A stretch of 64,000 nt of DNA from Aquimarina longa SW024 (GTDB lineage: Bacteria > Bacteroidota > Bacteroidia > Flavobacteriales > Flavobacteriaceae): positions 677,692 through 741,691 of the forward strand of contig NZ_KQ474099.1 in assembly GCF_001401755.1 (NCBI RefSeq), in the 5' to 3' direction. The notes beneath the pieces are model-generated. The model searched no databases, was not told where the DNA came from, and saw only the letters and a list, made by a program, of their open reading frames with translations. This document shows positions 17,869 through 27,138 of the stretch, piece by piece. Position numbers and translations under genes: made by a program. Within the stretch, counting starts at the first letter, position 1; each line of letters starts with the position of its first letter.

Positions 17869-19650
17869 TTAATAGGATAAAACATGAACCGTTAGTGATT
17901 CTGGTAACTGACTAGCGATTTCTTTATACCATTTATAACTGCCTGCAAATACATCGATATGATTTCCTTTTATAGACCAACCGGTATCATTGGCATAAAA
18001 AATACCATCGTGGATATTTCCATCGGGTAATTGTAATCCATCATACTCTTTGATATACACTTTAGAACCTGTAGGTAGTAAATCAGGGTCTACAGCAATG
18101 GTTTTAAATAATTTTAACTCATCACCATTCATGTCTACTCCCCACTTATACTTGGTTTGGTCTAATTCTATAAATTTTGGAGCACCATTATTTTCTGAGA
18201 TTAGGTTGATTAATGATTTTTTTCCGTTTTTTCTTTTTACATATGCAGTACCTTCTACAGTAGCTCTTTTGATTAATCCAGTATCGTATGTTTCTCCTTG
18301 GAGCAGGCATGTAGATAAATCTGTTCCCATAAAACATTCTTTACCTCCTTCTATTTTCCATTCTTCCTTTTCTGAATCAAAGATCCAATAAAATGTCATT
18401 TTACACTCTAGAGAAGAAATCGGGTTTAAATGATCTGTTCTCTTTTTTATTTTAGTTTTTTTTATCGGTTTAGGATTATTTAACCAATCCAATAGCTCTA
18501 TATTACTGACTAGTTTAGTATCAGGAGTTTTCAAAATATAGTTTAAAAAGTTTCTTATAACCCATCTTCTATCCTCTCCATTGGTTTTAATCCTAACATC
18601 ATCTTCCCAAATTTCTCGTTCATTAAACTGATCGGTATAATACTCGCTATGGCAGGCTAGAGTAAATGGACATCGATTCCCTTTTAGTCGGAGGTCATAT
18701 GAATATTTTAGGGTAGCCAATACTTCTTCCTTAGTCATATTAAACCTAAAAAATAGATTGAAATCAACACCTGATATTTTTCCATACTGTGTGCTAAAAA
18801 AAGAATGCTTTAGATATAATTTTTCTCTGAGACTAGTTGTAATCCCGTATTTTTTACATACCTCATCTGGTGGTACTGTAAATACATAGTTTGGAATCTC
18901 CCATAACCCTGGATGGTTACCATTTTTAGACACTTCTTTATTCCACCACTCAGGATTCGGAAACTTTCCTTTTCCTCCATTATCAAGGGTATATGGCCAA
19001 TAAAGGTTTTTTCCGTCGATCTGTAATTGGTATCCTTCTTCGATACTACTGTCATATAGCATATTCGTTTTTTTTAATGCAATAAATAGACTGTCGTTAT
19101 AGGATAAAAAAGGCGCTCTAAATCCATAGATATCTCCTCTATCAACTCCTACTCCTCCTGCCATTACTGGGATTCTTAATTGGTTATTATTTCGCTCTAT
19201 TTCGTGGACCCACTCGCTAATAGAAAAATTTTTACCTGACCGATGGCTAAAAGTATGGTTGCCAATCTCATGACCTTTTTTGTAGGCTTCTTTCCATGCC
19301 ATTCGATTATACCTGTGACTTTTTGTACTACGTTCTGATATATGTGATGCATTTACATAAAATGAAAAATGGGATTGCTGTGTTCTAGCAAGGTTTATAG
19401 AGTCAAAAAGATCTATCAAAAATCGTAATCCTCCACTAGATCCAGAGCCTTCTATGCCTGATAAACTATTATCATCAAAACTCAATACTACAAACTGAGG
19501 CACCTCTACAGGTTTAAGTCCATTAGGTGGCATTGTAGAGGGTAAACACTTATTGAGATGGTATTTTTTTCGAACTTTATTGGTAACATTAGAACACGAA
19601 GAAACAATCAGAAATAGTAATACTATTCCTATGAGACATATTATTTTCAT
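17869..19650 (-). CDS. Lipoprotein chitin-deacetylase-like protein fused to a 3D domain
   Basis: 593 aa. A lipoprotein signal ends at Cys19 (IVSSC). A NodB-type polysaccharide deacetylase domain (about 50-390) has motif 1 VVLSFDD (58-60), motif 2 HTFSH (132-136) and motif 3 GFRAPF (176-181). The segments WPYTLD (218-223) and GLWEIP (248-253) recall the arthropod/fungal chitin deacetylase branch more than PgdA or IcaB; this is from memory of those families. A linker rich in Lys leads to a C-terminal 3D double-psi barrel (about 460-590) with its three aspartates in IAVDPDLLPTGSKVYI (Asp521), YANDTGWSIKGNHIDVF (Asp555, Asp565). In MltA the 3D domain carries the catalytic Asp for glycan cleavage. 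Predicted role: deacetylating and possibly cutting the glycan made by the adjacent synthase, on the periplasmic side of a membrane. Middle gene of a three-gene operon (gaps 57 and 51 bp). Confidence 0.85.
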   Translation of the reverse strand: MKIICLIGIVLLFLIVSSCSNVTNKVRKKYHLNKCLPSTMPPNGLKPVEVPQFVVLSFDDNSLSGIEGSGSSGGLRFLIDLFDSINLARTQQSHFSFYVNASHISERSTKSHRYNRMAWKEAYKKGHEIGNHTFSHRSGKNFSISEWVHEIERNNNQLRIPVMAGGVGVDRGDIYGFRAPFLSYNDSLFIALKKTNMLYDSSIEEGYQLQIDGKNLYWPYTLDNGGKGKFPNPEWWNKEVSKNGNHPGLWEIPNYVFTVPPDEVCKKYGITTSLREKLYLKHSFFSTQYGKISGVDFNLFFRFNMTKEEVLATLKYSYDLRLKGNRCPFTLACHSEYYTDQFNEREIWEDDVRIKTNGEDRRWVIRNFLNYILKTPDTKLVSNIELLDWLNNPKPIKKTKIKKRTDHLNPISSLECKMTFYWIFDSEKEEWKIEGGKECFMGTDLSTCLLQGETYDTGLIKRATVEGTAYVKRKNGKKSLINLISENNGAPKFIELDQTKYKWGVDMNGDELKLFKTIAVDPDLLPTGSKVYIKEYDGLQLPDGNIHDGIFYANDTGWSIKGNHIDVFAGSYKWYKEIASQLPESLTVHVLSY

Positions 19651-19707
19651 AGATTTTTTTATTTGATGCTATTGATTCGTATATTTTTTATTGTAATTGA
19701 TCAACTA

Positions 19708-21468
19708 TTAACATGAAGCAACTAGGTTTTGATTCTTATTTTTAAATAGATAGACGATAGATAAAAAGAAGACAGGAATGATTTCTACTAGCTCAATGCT
19801 CATTATAAGAGTAAGTATAATAATTTGTACAACATCATTGGTTAGAAATACAATCAAAAGAAAAACTGTATTTAGTATAAAAAAAGAGGATAATAAAAAA
19901 AGTTTCTTAGTAAAAGTATTTTCTTTTGGTTGTTCCATTGCATTTCTCCATGCCTTATTCTCCTTTACATAGTGAGATTCTCTATCTAGTAATAATTGAG
20001 ATTTTTTAATATCAAAACGAAACTTTTCATCTTCTTCAATCCCTCTGGTACCCCATGATTTATCATCAATATTGGCTAATCCATAAATAGGGATCAATAA
20101 CTTATACAGTACTGGACCTACTAATAAACTGAGAAAGAATTCAGAAATCAGAATCGATAAATCTTTTCCATTTGATGCATTACATGTAATCGAGACTAAA
20201 ATAAGTAGTGGTTTGTATATAAATAATAATGTGATCGCTACAGGTACTATCCAGTATAAGTGTAGTACTCCACAGAATAACCCATAATTAACTAATACAA
20301 TAAAAATAAAAAGATTACTTACAATCCACCATTTTACATTCCGTAGACGTTGATTTGTTAATGTAAATCCAAAAAAAACAATGTATAACCAGAATAAAAA
20401 AGCTATGTTTTTTTGGGGATAATAATCCCCAAAATATCCATAAGAAGCGACTATTACAAGGCTTGCAACTCCTAAAAAAACTCCGATTAATTGCGAAAAA
20501 ATAATTAACCACTGAACAAAGTGAGATCGACTTCTTTTTAATAATGGAGAGTTGGTAAATAAGAGTTGAATAGAATTGATGATGGTAGAATTATTCCATC
20601 TACGCTGCTGTCTTAAAAACTCTATTGTTTTAGAGGGCGCAATTGTAGTTGCTGTTGCTTTTTTTTGATATAGTGTTTTATAATTTTTTTGTATTAAAAG
20701 AGTAGTTAAATACCTATCTTCTCCCAGATCGAGTTTATTAATCTGAGAAATACTATTTCTATTAGGGATCTCGCTTAATTCTGGTAAGCATTCACAAAAT
20801 GCACTATAACGAATCATAGAAAATGCACCAGGTAGTACAACACATCTTTGAAAAATTGTATCGGCAGACTTGTATAAAGAATGGCAGATAAAGTAAATAT
20901 AATCCTGAATTAGAATAAGAGGGTTAAGGCTAAGATTAGATACTTTTAGAAGACCTGTTACGCCACCACAGCTAGCATCTTTTTCAAGCTCGTTTACAAG
21001 ATGTTGAATATCTTTTCCTCTAGTATGAGTATCACTATCTAAGGATAAAACAGAAAAAGGCTCTTCTCCTCTACACTTAGCAATATATTGCGAAATTTCT
21101 GCAAATAGCATCATACTATATCGTTTCCCTTTGATAAGGTTATCTCCTTTAATACAAAAATAGAATGGGATGTCATCGATACAGCCTTTAACAATAGTAC
21201 ATCCAAATACCTGATGTATATCATAATTATTTTCTTTAAATAAATAACTGAGCAGTATTTTATGTGTCGATGTTTTAGGTTGGTTGTCATTTTGCCCATC
21301 TAATACTATAAATAAGAGCATTCTTTTTCTTAGTGAAGGTGTAATATTTGACCTAGAAAATATGCTTAGAGAGTGAATTAATTCTTCTTCTGATTCATTA
21401 CAGACAGGTAAAAAACAGAAAATATCAGCCTTTTTATCAATATCAAATAATCTAAAAGATTCTTTCAT
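19708..21468 (-). CDS. Chitin-synthase-like glycosyltransferase (GT2)
   Basis: 586 aa. The catalytic domain starts at the N-terminus without a preceding span: FCFLPVCNESEEEL and KRMLLFIVLDGQ align with the opening of family-2 chitin synthases. Further motifs: UDP-site LSLDSDTHT (Asp144, Asp146), VVLPGAFSMIR (210-220), the catalytic GEDR (249-252), processivity motif RQQRRW (286-291) and, after several spans, SWGTR (471-475). EDR, QRRW and SWGTR together are the diagnostic set of eukaryotic chitin synthases. About seven membrane spans follow residue 318. Predicted reaction: processive transfer of GlcNAc from UDP-GlcNAc into a beta-1,4 chain exported through the enzyme's own channel. First gene of an operon with a deacetylase-3D lipoprotein and an acyltransferase. 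A hyaluronan- or PNAG-type product is less likely given the motifs. Confidence 0.82.
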   Translation of the reverse strand: MKESFRLFDIDKKADIFCFLPVCNESEEELIHSLSIFSRSNITPSLRKRMLLFIVLDGQNDNQPKTSTHKILLSYLFKENNYDIHQVFGCTIVKGCIDDIPFYFCIKGDNLIKGKRYSMMLFAEISQYIAKCRGEEPFSVLSLDSDTHTRGKDIQHLVNELEKDASCGGVTGLLKVSNLSLNPLILIQDYIYFICHSLYKSADTIFQRCVVLPGAFSMIRYSAFCECLPELSEIPNRNSISQINKLDLGEDRYLTTLLIQKNYKTLYQKKATATTIAPSKTIEFLRQQRRWNNSTIINSIQLLFTNSPLLKRSRSHFVQWLIIFSQLIGVFLGVASLVIVASYGYFGDYYPQKNIAFLFWLYIVFFGFTLTNQRLRNVKWWIVSNLFIFIVLVNYGLFCGVLHLYWIVPVAITLLFIYKPLLILVSITCNASNGKDLSILISEFFLSLLVGPVLYKLLIPIYGLANIDDKSWGTRGIEEDEKFRFDIKKSQLLLDRESHYVKENKAWRNAMEQPKENTFTKKLFLLSSFFILNTVFLLIVFLTNDVVQIIILTLIMSIELVEIIPVFFLSIVYLFKNKNQNLVASC

Positions 21469-21969
21469 TTTATATAGGTTTTAAGTACATTAAAGCTAGT
21501 ATCAAATTCAAACTATAAGAATTAAAAAACGTTAATAAAATCTTAATAATTAACAATATATTATTCTTATAAATTAGGCAGTATGTTTTTGTTAAAACAA
21601 CATTACTAGGTTTATGATATTATTTATAATCACTTAGTAAACAGTATTTTATGCAAGTTTAATTATAACTTCAAGTTGCTTTTTTAGTTAAAAATCATAA
21701 ATTAACGCTCTAGTTTCACCTAAGTATTTTAATTAATAGACAAAACTAATTATCTTAATTTTAAGTTAATATTACTTTTTCTATTACGCCAATGTTTAGT
21801 CGAATTATCGACAGTGATAATCGGGGAAATATTAGTCTATTTAGTACTACTATTTATAACATGCATGTAACAATTGATTCATATTTCAGTCATCTTTTTT
21901 ATAGAGATTAAGCAACCTTTTAGAATACAATTTTGTCTATAACGTAAAATCTCACGAAGTTTTAAAATT
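21469..21969. other. Divergent intergenic region upstream of chitin-synthase-like operon
   Basis: 501 bp of very AT-rich DNA between divergent genes at 21468 (minus) and 21970 (plus). No gene is visible. A weak dyad (ATTATC/GATAAT) lies near 21805-21822. No clear TAnnTTTG element faces either gene. Promoters of both must lie here, but I cannot place them. Confidence 0.5.
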
Positions 21970-23481
21970 ATGATCTATACTAAAGTAGTATTCACCTCTT
22001 TTTTGATATGTTTTGTAAGTTCTATAGCAATAGGACAAACCATCTCTTCTAAAATTGTAGATAAAAAGACCAATGAACCTATACCATATGCTACAATACA
22101 GGTGTCAGAAAATCAAGGTGTCATTACTAATAAAGAGGGGAAATTTAGTTTAAGTCTGGATAATTCACTTTCAAAAATCGATTCTATTTACATTTCTTCT
22201 ATGGGATATGAAAAAATTGGTGTTGCTATAAAGAATGCTACTGATAGTATTATCTATATCGAACCAAAAGCAATAGAATTAAAAGGCGTTTTTGTTTCTA
22301 ATAAAAACCTTACCGCAGATGAAATCATAGACAAGGTTAAAGAACGAGTATCCCAAAATTATAATTTAGAGTTATCCAAAAAACAATTATTTTTTAGAGA
22401 ATCTGAATTTAATAGTATCAAAAAATTAGATGTGAAATTTAAAAAATCAACTATCGAAGAACTCAACAAAAGGTTTATTGATAGTCTTACTTCTAGTATT
22501 CCAAGAAAATCTGAGTATTACACAGAAGTATTATGTAATTTTTATGGCAATTATGAAAAAGTAAAACTTCATATCACTAAAGCTGCAGAACTTTATGACA
22601 AAAATAATATAGGTTCTATGGATGATATGTCTAAAAAATTAGAAAAAATTTTTAAAGACAATGTAAAACCTAATTCATACCTAAAGATTAAATCAGGCTT
22701 GTTTGGCACCAAAATACAAGTTGACTCTATCTTAGCCAAAGATGCAGAAGCAACAACTGCAAAGAATGAAATTGATAGCCTAAAGAAAAAAAAGAATACA
22801 ACTGATTTTTTAAAATATCAAAAATCAAGACTAAAAAGTATTCTGTCTAGTTTTTTCTTTAATGATGATGTAAAATCAAATTTTCTAAACAAGTCAGGGC
22901 GATATGACTTTGAACTTATTGATTATACATACATTGATGACAATAGTGTATATGTTATTAACTTTTCTCCCAAAAGAAGTGAGGACTTTAAAGGTACTTT
23001 ATATATTAATACTGAAGATTTTGCAGTAATTAGGGTTGATTATAAAAATGTAAAGCTTCTTAAAAATTTTAAACTTCTAGGACTCATGTACCAAGATAAT
23101 CTTTATCATAATAAAATCATTTTTACTAAAGGAAAAAATAATAAATATGATCTAAAGTATCTAGAATCACATAGAGGGAATCTCTTTGGTTTTGACCGCT
23201 CATTAAAAGTAATTGAAAAAAATAGATTTGTTAAAGGAAAACGAAAACAAAATGAATTATCCCTTGGTATTGATGCTATTGTGAATAATACAACTAAATT
23301 CGAAATCATTGTTTTTGATTCTAATCCTCTAACAGAAATTGATTATAAAAACAGTGCCGAAAACAAAAATATTAAACCAACATACTTATCTAGATATAAT
23401 CCTGAATTCTGGAAAGGATATAACATCATAGAACCTAATTCTGCTATCCGACAGTTTACTACACCTTATGAAACTGAATAA
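21970..23481 (+). CDS. Carboxypeptidase-like regulatory domain protein
   Basis: 503 aa. A signal peptide (about 1-22, IAIGQT) leads into a carboxypeptidase-D-like regulatory beta-sandwich (about 24-105; IPYATIQVSENQGVITNKEG and ISSMGYE). The rest is a charged region of about 390 residues ending without a T9SS or TonB-receptor barrel domain that I can recognise. Proteins of this kind are common in Bacteroidetes envelopes; the function is unknown. It is monocistronic, divergent from the chitin-synthase-like operon. Confidence 0.75.
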   Translation: MIYTKVVFTSFLICFVSSIAIGQTISSKIVDKKTNEPIPYATIQVSENQGVITNKEGKFSLSLDNSLSKIDSIYISSMGYEKIGVAIKNATDSIIYIEPKAIELKGVFVSNKNLTADEIIDKVKERVSQNYNLELSKKQLFFRESEFNSIKKLDVKFKKSTIEELNKRFIDSLTSSIPRKSEYYTEVLCNFYGNYEKVKLHITKAAELYDKNNIGSMDDMSKKLEKIFKDNVKPNSYLKIKSGLFGTKIQVDSILAKDAEATTAKNEIDSLKKKKNTTDFLKYQKSRLKSILSSFFFNDDVKSNFLNKSGRYDFELIDYTYIDDNSVYVINFSPKRSEDFKGTLYINTEDFAVIRVDYKNVKLLKNFKLLGLMYQDNLYHNKIIFTKGKNNKYDLKYLESHRGNLFGFDRSLKVIEKNRFVKGKRKQNELSLGIDAIVNNTTKFEIIVFDSNPLTEIDYKNSAENKNIKPTYLSRYNPEFWKGYNIIEPNSAIRQFTTPYETE

Positions 23482-23834
23482 ATCAGCACCCTCGGAGCAA
23501 GCCAATGTCATTAAATTAATTTATGTGTTTTTGATTATTAAACATTTACAAAAACAAAAAAGTCTTTTGTTTCTATCATAAATTACAGCCTATAGTTTAT
23601 CCAGAACTAAGCCAAAGGGTTGGAGTGACAAGCAGAAAATATTATTTTTTTATTCATTCTGGCGTAGATCAGAATCCATTAGTAACAAAATCTTAATCAA
23701 TGACCTAAATCCTTACCTAAATGACATTACGGAGCAAGTTCAGAGGTATGCTTCCTAAAAAAATAAGGAATATCTTTTTCTAATCTTTTAATCCAGAGTT
23801 CAAGGTTTTTATACTCTATTTATAACAATGTTTG
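23482..23834. other. Intergenic region between convergent genes
   Basis: 353 bp with no convincing gene. A nonamer AATGTCATT near 23503 recurs inverted near 23720 within a loosely similar context (CGGAGCAAG on both sides), which may be a decayed dispersed repeat. No strong terminator hairpin was found for either gene. Confidence 0.4.
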
Positions 23835-24500
23835 TTAGCATTCAATACATCCATCTAATAGATTAAGTACTCGCGAGCCATATGCTGCATTTTTTTCGGA
23901 GTGTGTAACTTGTATAATCGTTACTCCTTCTTTGTTTAATTCTTTAAAAATTCCCATAATCTCATCTCCTTGTTTAGAGTTTAGATTTCCTGTAGGTTCA
24001 TCTGCCAAAATTAATTTTGGGCTAGCAATAAGTGCTCTGGCAACACCCACTAATTGTTGTTGTCCTCCACTTAATTGAGAAGGAAACAGATCTTTTTTAC
24101 CCACAATATTAAAACGGTCTAGCATATCTGCAACTAAAGCTTTTCTCTCAGAAGAACCTTGTTTTTTATAAAGTAATGGCATCTCTAGATTTTCCTTTAC
24201 AGTCAATTCGTCAATCAAATGATATGCTTGAAACACGAATCCTATATATTGCTTGTATAAATTAGCTCGGTGTTTTTCTTTTAATGAATGAACTGATTCT
24301 TCTAAAAATGTATAGGTCCCTTCATTAAAATGATCTAACATACCAATGATATTCAACAAGGTAGATTTACCTGATCCTGATGGTCCCATAATGGAGATAA
24401 AGTCTCCTTCATTAACCCAAAAATTAATATCTTTTAATAAAAAGACGTTCTGCCCTCCTGATTGTACCCATTTTGATACATTTTTTAATTGTAATAGCAT
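23835..24500 (-). CDS. MacB/LolD-type ABC ATP-binding protein (second ATPase)
   Basis: 221 aa. Walker A GPSGSGKST, Walker B LILADEPTGNL and the Q loop (FVFQAYHLIDELTV) are intact. The signature reads LSGGQQQLVGVARAL, in which the usual Arg after QQQ is Leu. It ends close after the switch His in VTHSEKNA. Last gene of the long efflux operon, 103 bp after the permease at 24604-27111. It may drive one or more of the four permeases in place of the first ATPase (35314-36009). Confidence 0.92.
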   Translation of the reverse strand: MLLQLKNVSKWVQSGGQNVFLLKDINFWVNEGDFISIMGPSGSGKSTLLNIIGMLDHFNEGTYTFLEESVHSLKEKHRANLYKQYIGFVFQAYHLIDELTVKENLEMPLLYKKQGSSERKALVADMLDRFNIVGKKDLFPSQLSGGQQQLVGVARALIASPKLILADEPTGNLNSKQGDEIMGIFKELNKEGVTIIQVTHSEKNAAYGSRVLNLLDGCIEC

Positions 24501-24603
24501 TATTGATATTTTTTAATTGTACTTATTATATATTTAGAGCGCATACACTTCATAGAATTAGTTAAGTTAAGATTAGTGTAAACTCATAACGTTTAAAAAT
24601 AAT

Positions 24604-27111
24604 TTACTCCATTCTTAAATTTTCAATAGGATTAGATGATGCTGCTTTAAGGGTCTGAAACCCTACCGTTAATAGGGTAATTACTAACGCACTTATGCCT
24701 GCCAAGATAAATACCCAAATATCTATTGGTGTTCTATAAGCAAAATCTTTGAGCCACTCATTAACCAAAAGGTAGGCAATTGGTGAGGCAAAAGCAATAG
24801 AAATAAGGATCAGTTTTGTAAATTCTGATGAAAATAAAAAGGCTAGTTCTGATACTTTGGCACCTAATACTTTTCGGATTCCTAATTCTTTAATACGTTG
24901 CTCTGCTGTAAAAGCAGCAAGACCAAATAGCCCAAGACAAGCTATAATGAGTGCCATAAGTGTAAATATACTAAGTATGACTCCCATTCTTTGCTCAGCT
25001 ATAAATGTACTTTCAAAATTCTGATCCATAAAACTGTACTCAAACGGGACAGAAGGGTCTATCTGAGTAATATTTTCTTTAACCCCTTCTATCAGTGCTT
25101 GTAAATCATTGGCATTTTTAATAACCGCAGGATTAAGTCGCATAGAATAATATGACAACCCCGTACCATAATCCCAAACTTTATCATTTTGATGATGAAT
25201 GATGACTAATGGTGCAATTTTTTGTTGTACACTATTAATATTAAAATTTTTAACTACACCCATTACTTCAAACTGATCTTCTCGACCTGATGCTAAAGCT
25301 ATTTTTTTTCCTATGGGAGAGTCTGTTGTATAGGTTTCTAGAGCCCCCCACCCTAAAGCTTTAACAGCTTCTTCGTTTAATATTACCTTATATTTATCAT
25401 TGGATCGAGAAGAATCAAAGTTTCTTCCTGCAATAAACTGTACTCCTAATACATCTAGATAATCTTCTTCTGTTCTAACATTTCTAAGTTGTACTACTTG
25501 GTTTTCTGACTCTAGTGTTTTATATCGATCTCCAGACCATATATTAGGAGGTAATCCAAAGGATTTTCCTACTTTAGAGAATGCAGGGTTCATCGCAAAT
25601 GTTGTTTTAAGTGCTTCGGTATCAAACCCTATTTGTTCGATATTATGAATCTGAAGAATATTATCTTTTTCAAACCCTAAATCCAAAGAAGAGGTATATA
25701 CCAATTGTTTTTGTACAAATAGAGTGCAAATGACCAAAGCTATAGAAATCGTAAACTGAAATATAACTAATCCATTTCTAATTCCTTTTCCTCTAAACTT
25801 TGCACTTACTTTTCCTTTAAGCGTTTCTACCGGTTGAAACATTGACAGATAAAAAGCTGGGTAACTCCCTGAAATTAAACCTAATCCTAATATAAATAAT
25901 AGTAGTATTCCTAGAAATAATGGATTCCCTAAATATGGAATCAGATCGAGCTGTACATTGGCTATAGTATTAAATATATGTAAAGAAAGTTGTACGAATA
26001 ATAACGCAAAAATAGTTCCTATTAAAACAAAGAGCGTAGATTCTAGCACGAATTGCTTAATTAATGTTCTCCGTTTAGACCCTAAAACTTTTCGCACTCC
26101 GATTTCTTTTGCCCTCTTAGATGATCTTGCTGTAGAAAGGTTCATAAAATTGATACTAGACAGTACAAGTACTAAAAGCCCTATAGCTCCAAATATTTTA
26201 ACAAACATTGGGTTTCCGGTAGGTCCAAAGGAATGCATTGCTGGGGATTCTGACAGGTATATTTCTTTAAGAGGTTGTAGATATAGTGACCAATCGTGTC
26301 CTGCGGTAAATTCTTTAAACGTTTGGTTAAAGATACGCTGTGTTGTTGGAGGTGCCCATTTTGGTGGAATTGCCTGTATTCTATCCGTAAATGCTTGTAT
26401 ATCGGTTCCTTCTTTTACTAATCCATAGGTAGAAAATGCTGTCCATATCCATTTCCAATCATGGACTCGTAATTGGTCTGAAAAACTTTTTAATGAAACA
26501 AGTATATTAAATTGAATATGTGATTTATAAGGAACATCTGCAAGTACTCCTGTTACGGTATAGGTTTCCCAAGAACCATCATCACTTTTAACCTCTACAG
26601 TTTTGTCTATTGGATTTTGATCTCCAAAATACCGCTTAGCTGTTGTTATTGTCATCACCATGCTCATAGGTTCGCTAAGTGCAGTTTTAGGGTTTCCTTG
26701 TAAAAATTGAAACGAAAATATATCAAAGAAGTTTTCCTCTGCAGCAAAATAATGTTCTTCTTTATGCAGATTAGCCAGTGCATCAGTATTGGTTCTGACA
26801 ATCTGTGTCCCAGTTCTAAATAATCGTGTTACTTCTTCAAACTCTGGGGCATCTTCTCGCAATGCTATAGCAACATTGGCTCCTGTATTAGAAGATTTTT
26901 CATTCCAATCATCCCAAATGTTTGGTTGATTAATTCTATAGATGCGCTCTCCTTTTTCATGAAAAGTATCATAGGTCATTTCGCTATGAATGTACAACCC
27001 AATAATAAAACACGTGCTAATACCAATACTTAGCCCTAATATATTAAGAATCGTAAATTGTTTTTGCCTCATAGCATTTCTCCATGCTATTTTGATATAA
27101 TTCCGGATCAT
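24604..27111 (-). CDS. MacB/FtsX-type ABC transporter permease
   Basis: 835 aa, double-length permease: first span (about 18-40), a periplasmic MacB core domain, an FtsX block of three spans (from about 305), a further span near 445, a second periplasmic domain, and a final FtsX block. The coupling-helix motif occurs in each half: AKEIGVRKVLG and KELGIRKVLGAKV. The C-terminus is NPIENLRME, a tail shared by all four permeases of the operon. In the MacB model such proteins do not move substrate through the membrane but drive periplasmic substrates into a TolC-type channel. Fourth permease of the operon, 27 bp after its neighbour. Confidence 0.9.
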   Translation of the reverse strand: MIRNYIKIAWRNAMRQKQFTILNILGLSIGISTCFIIGLYIHSEMTYDTFHEKGERIYRINQPNIWDDWNEKSSNTGANVAIALREDAPEFEEVTRLFRTGTQIVRTNTDALANLHKEEHYFAAEENFFDIFSFQFLQGNPKTALSEPMSMVMTITTAKRYFGDQNPIDKTVEVKSDDGSWETYTVTGVLADVPYKSHIQFNILVSLKSFSDQLRVHDWKWIWTAFSTYGLVKEGTDIQAFTDRIQAIPPKWAPPTTQRIFNQTFKEFTAGHDWSLYLQPLKEIYLSESPAMHSFGPTGNPMFVKIFGAIGLLVLVLSSINFMNLSTARSSKRAKEIGVRKVLGSKRRTLIKQFVLESTLFVLIGTIFALLFVQLSLHIFNTIANVQLDLIPYLGNPLFLGILLLFILGLGLISGSYPAFYLSMFQPVETLKGKVSAKFRGKGIRNGLVIFQFTISIALVICTLFVQKQLVYTSSLDLGFEKDNILQIHNIEQIGFDTEALKTTFAMNPAFSKVGKSFGLPPNIWSGDRYKTLESENQVVQLRNVRTEEDYLDVLGVQFIAGRNFDSSRSNDKYKVILNEEAVKALGWGALETYTTDSPIGKKIALASGREDQFEVMGVVKNFNINSVQQKIAPLVIIHHQNDKVWDYGTGLSYYSMRLNPAVIKNANDLQALIEGVKENITQIDPSVPFEYSFMDQNFESTFIAEQRMGVILSIFTLMALIIACLGLFGLAAFTAEQRIKELGIRKVLGAKVSELAFLFSSEFTKLILISIAFASPIAYLLVNEWLKDFAYRTPIDIWVFILAGISALVITLLTVGFQTLKAASSNPIENLRME

Positions 27112-27138
27112 AATTTTTCGTTTTTTGATTGATCTACC

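Noticed and set aside
19708..21468. Cellulose synthase or PgaC/IcaA-type identity for the GT2
   Set aside because: EDR, QQRRW and SWGTR together, and no N-terminal spans or PilZ domain, fit chitin synthases better.
25958..26428. 156-codon plus-strand reading frame
   Set aside because: It lies wholly antisense to the well-supported permease gene at 24604-27111 and has no domain.
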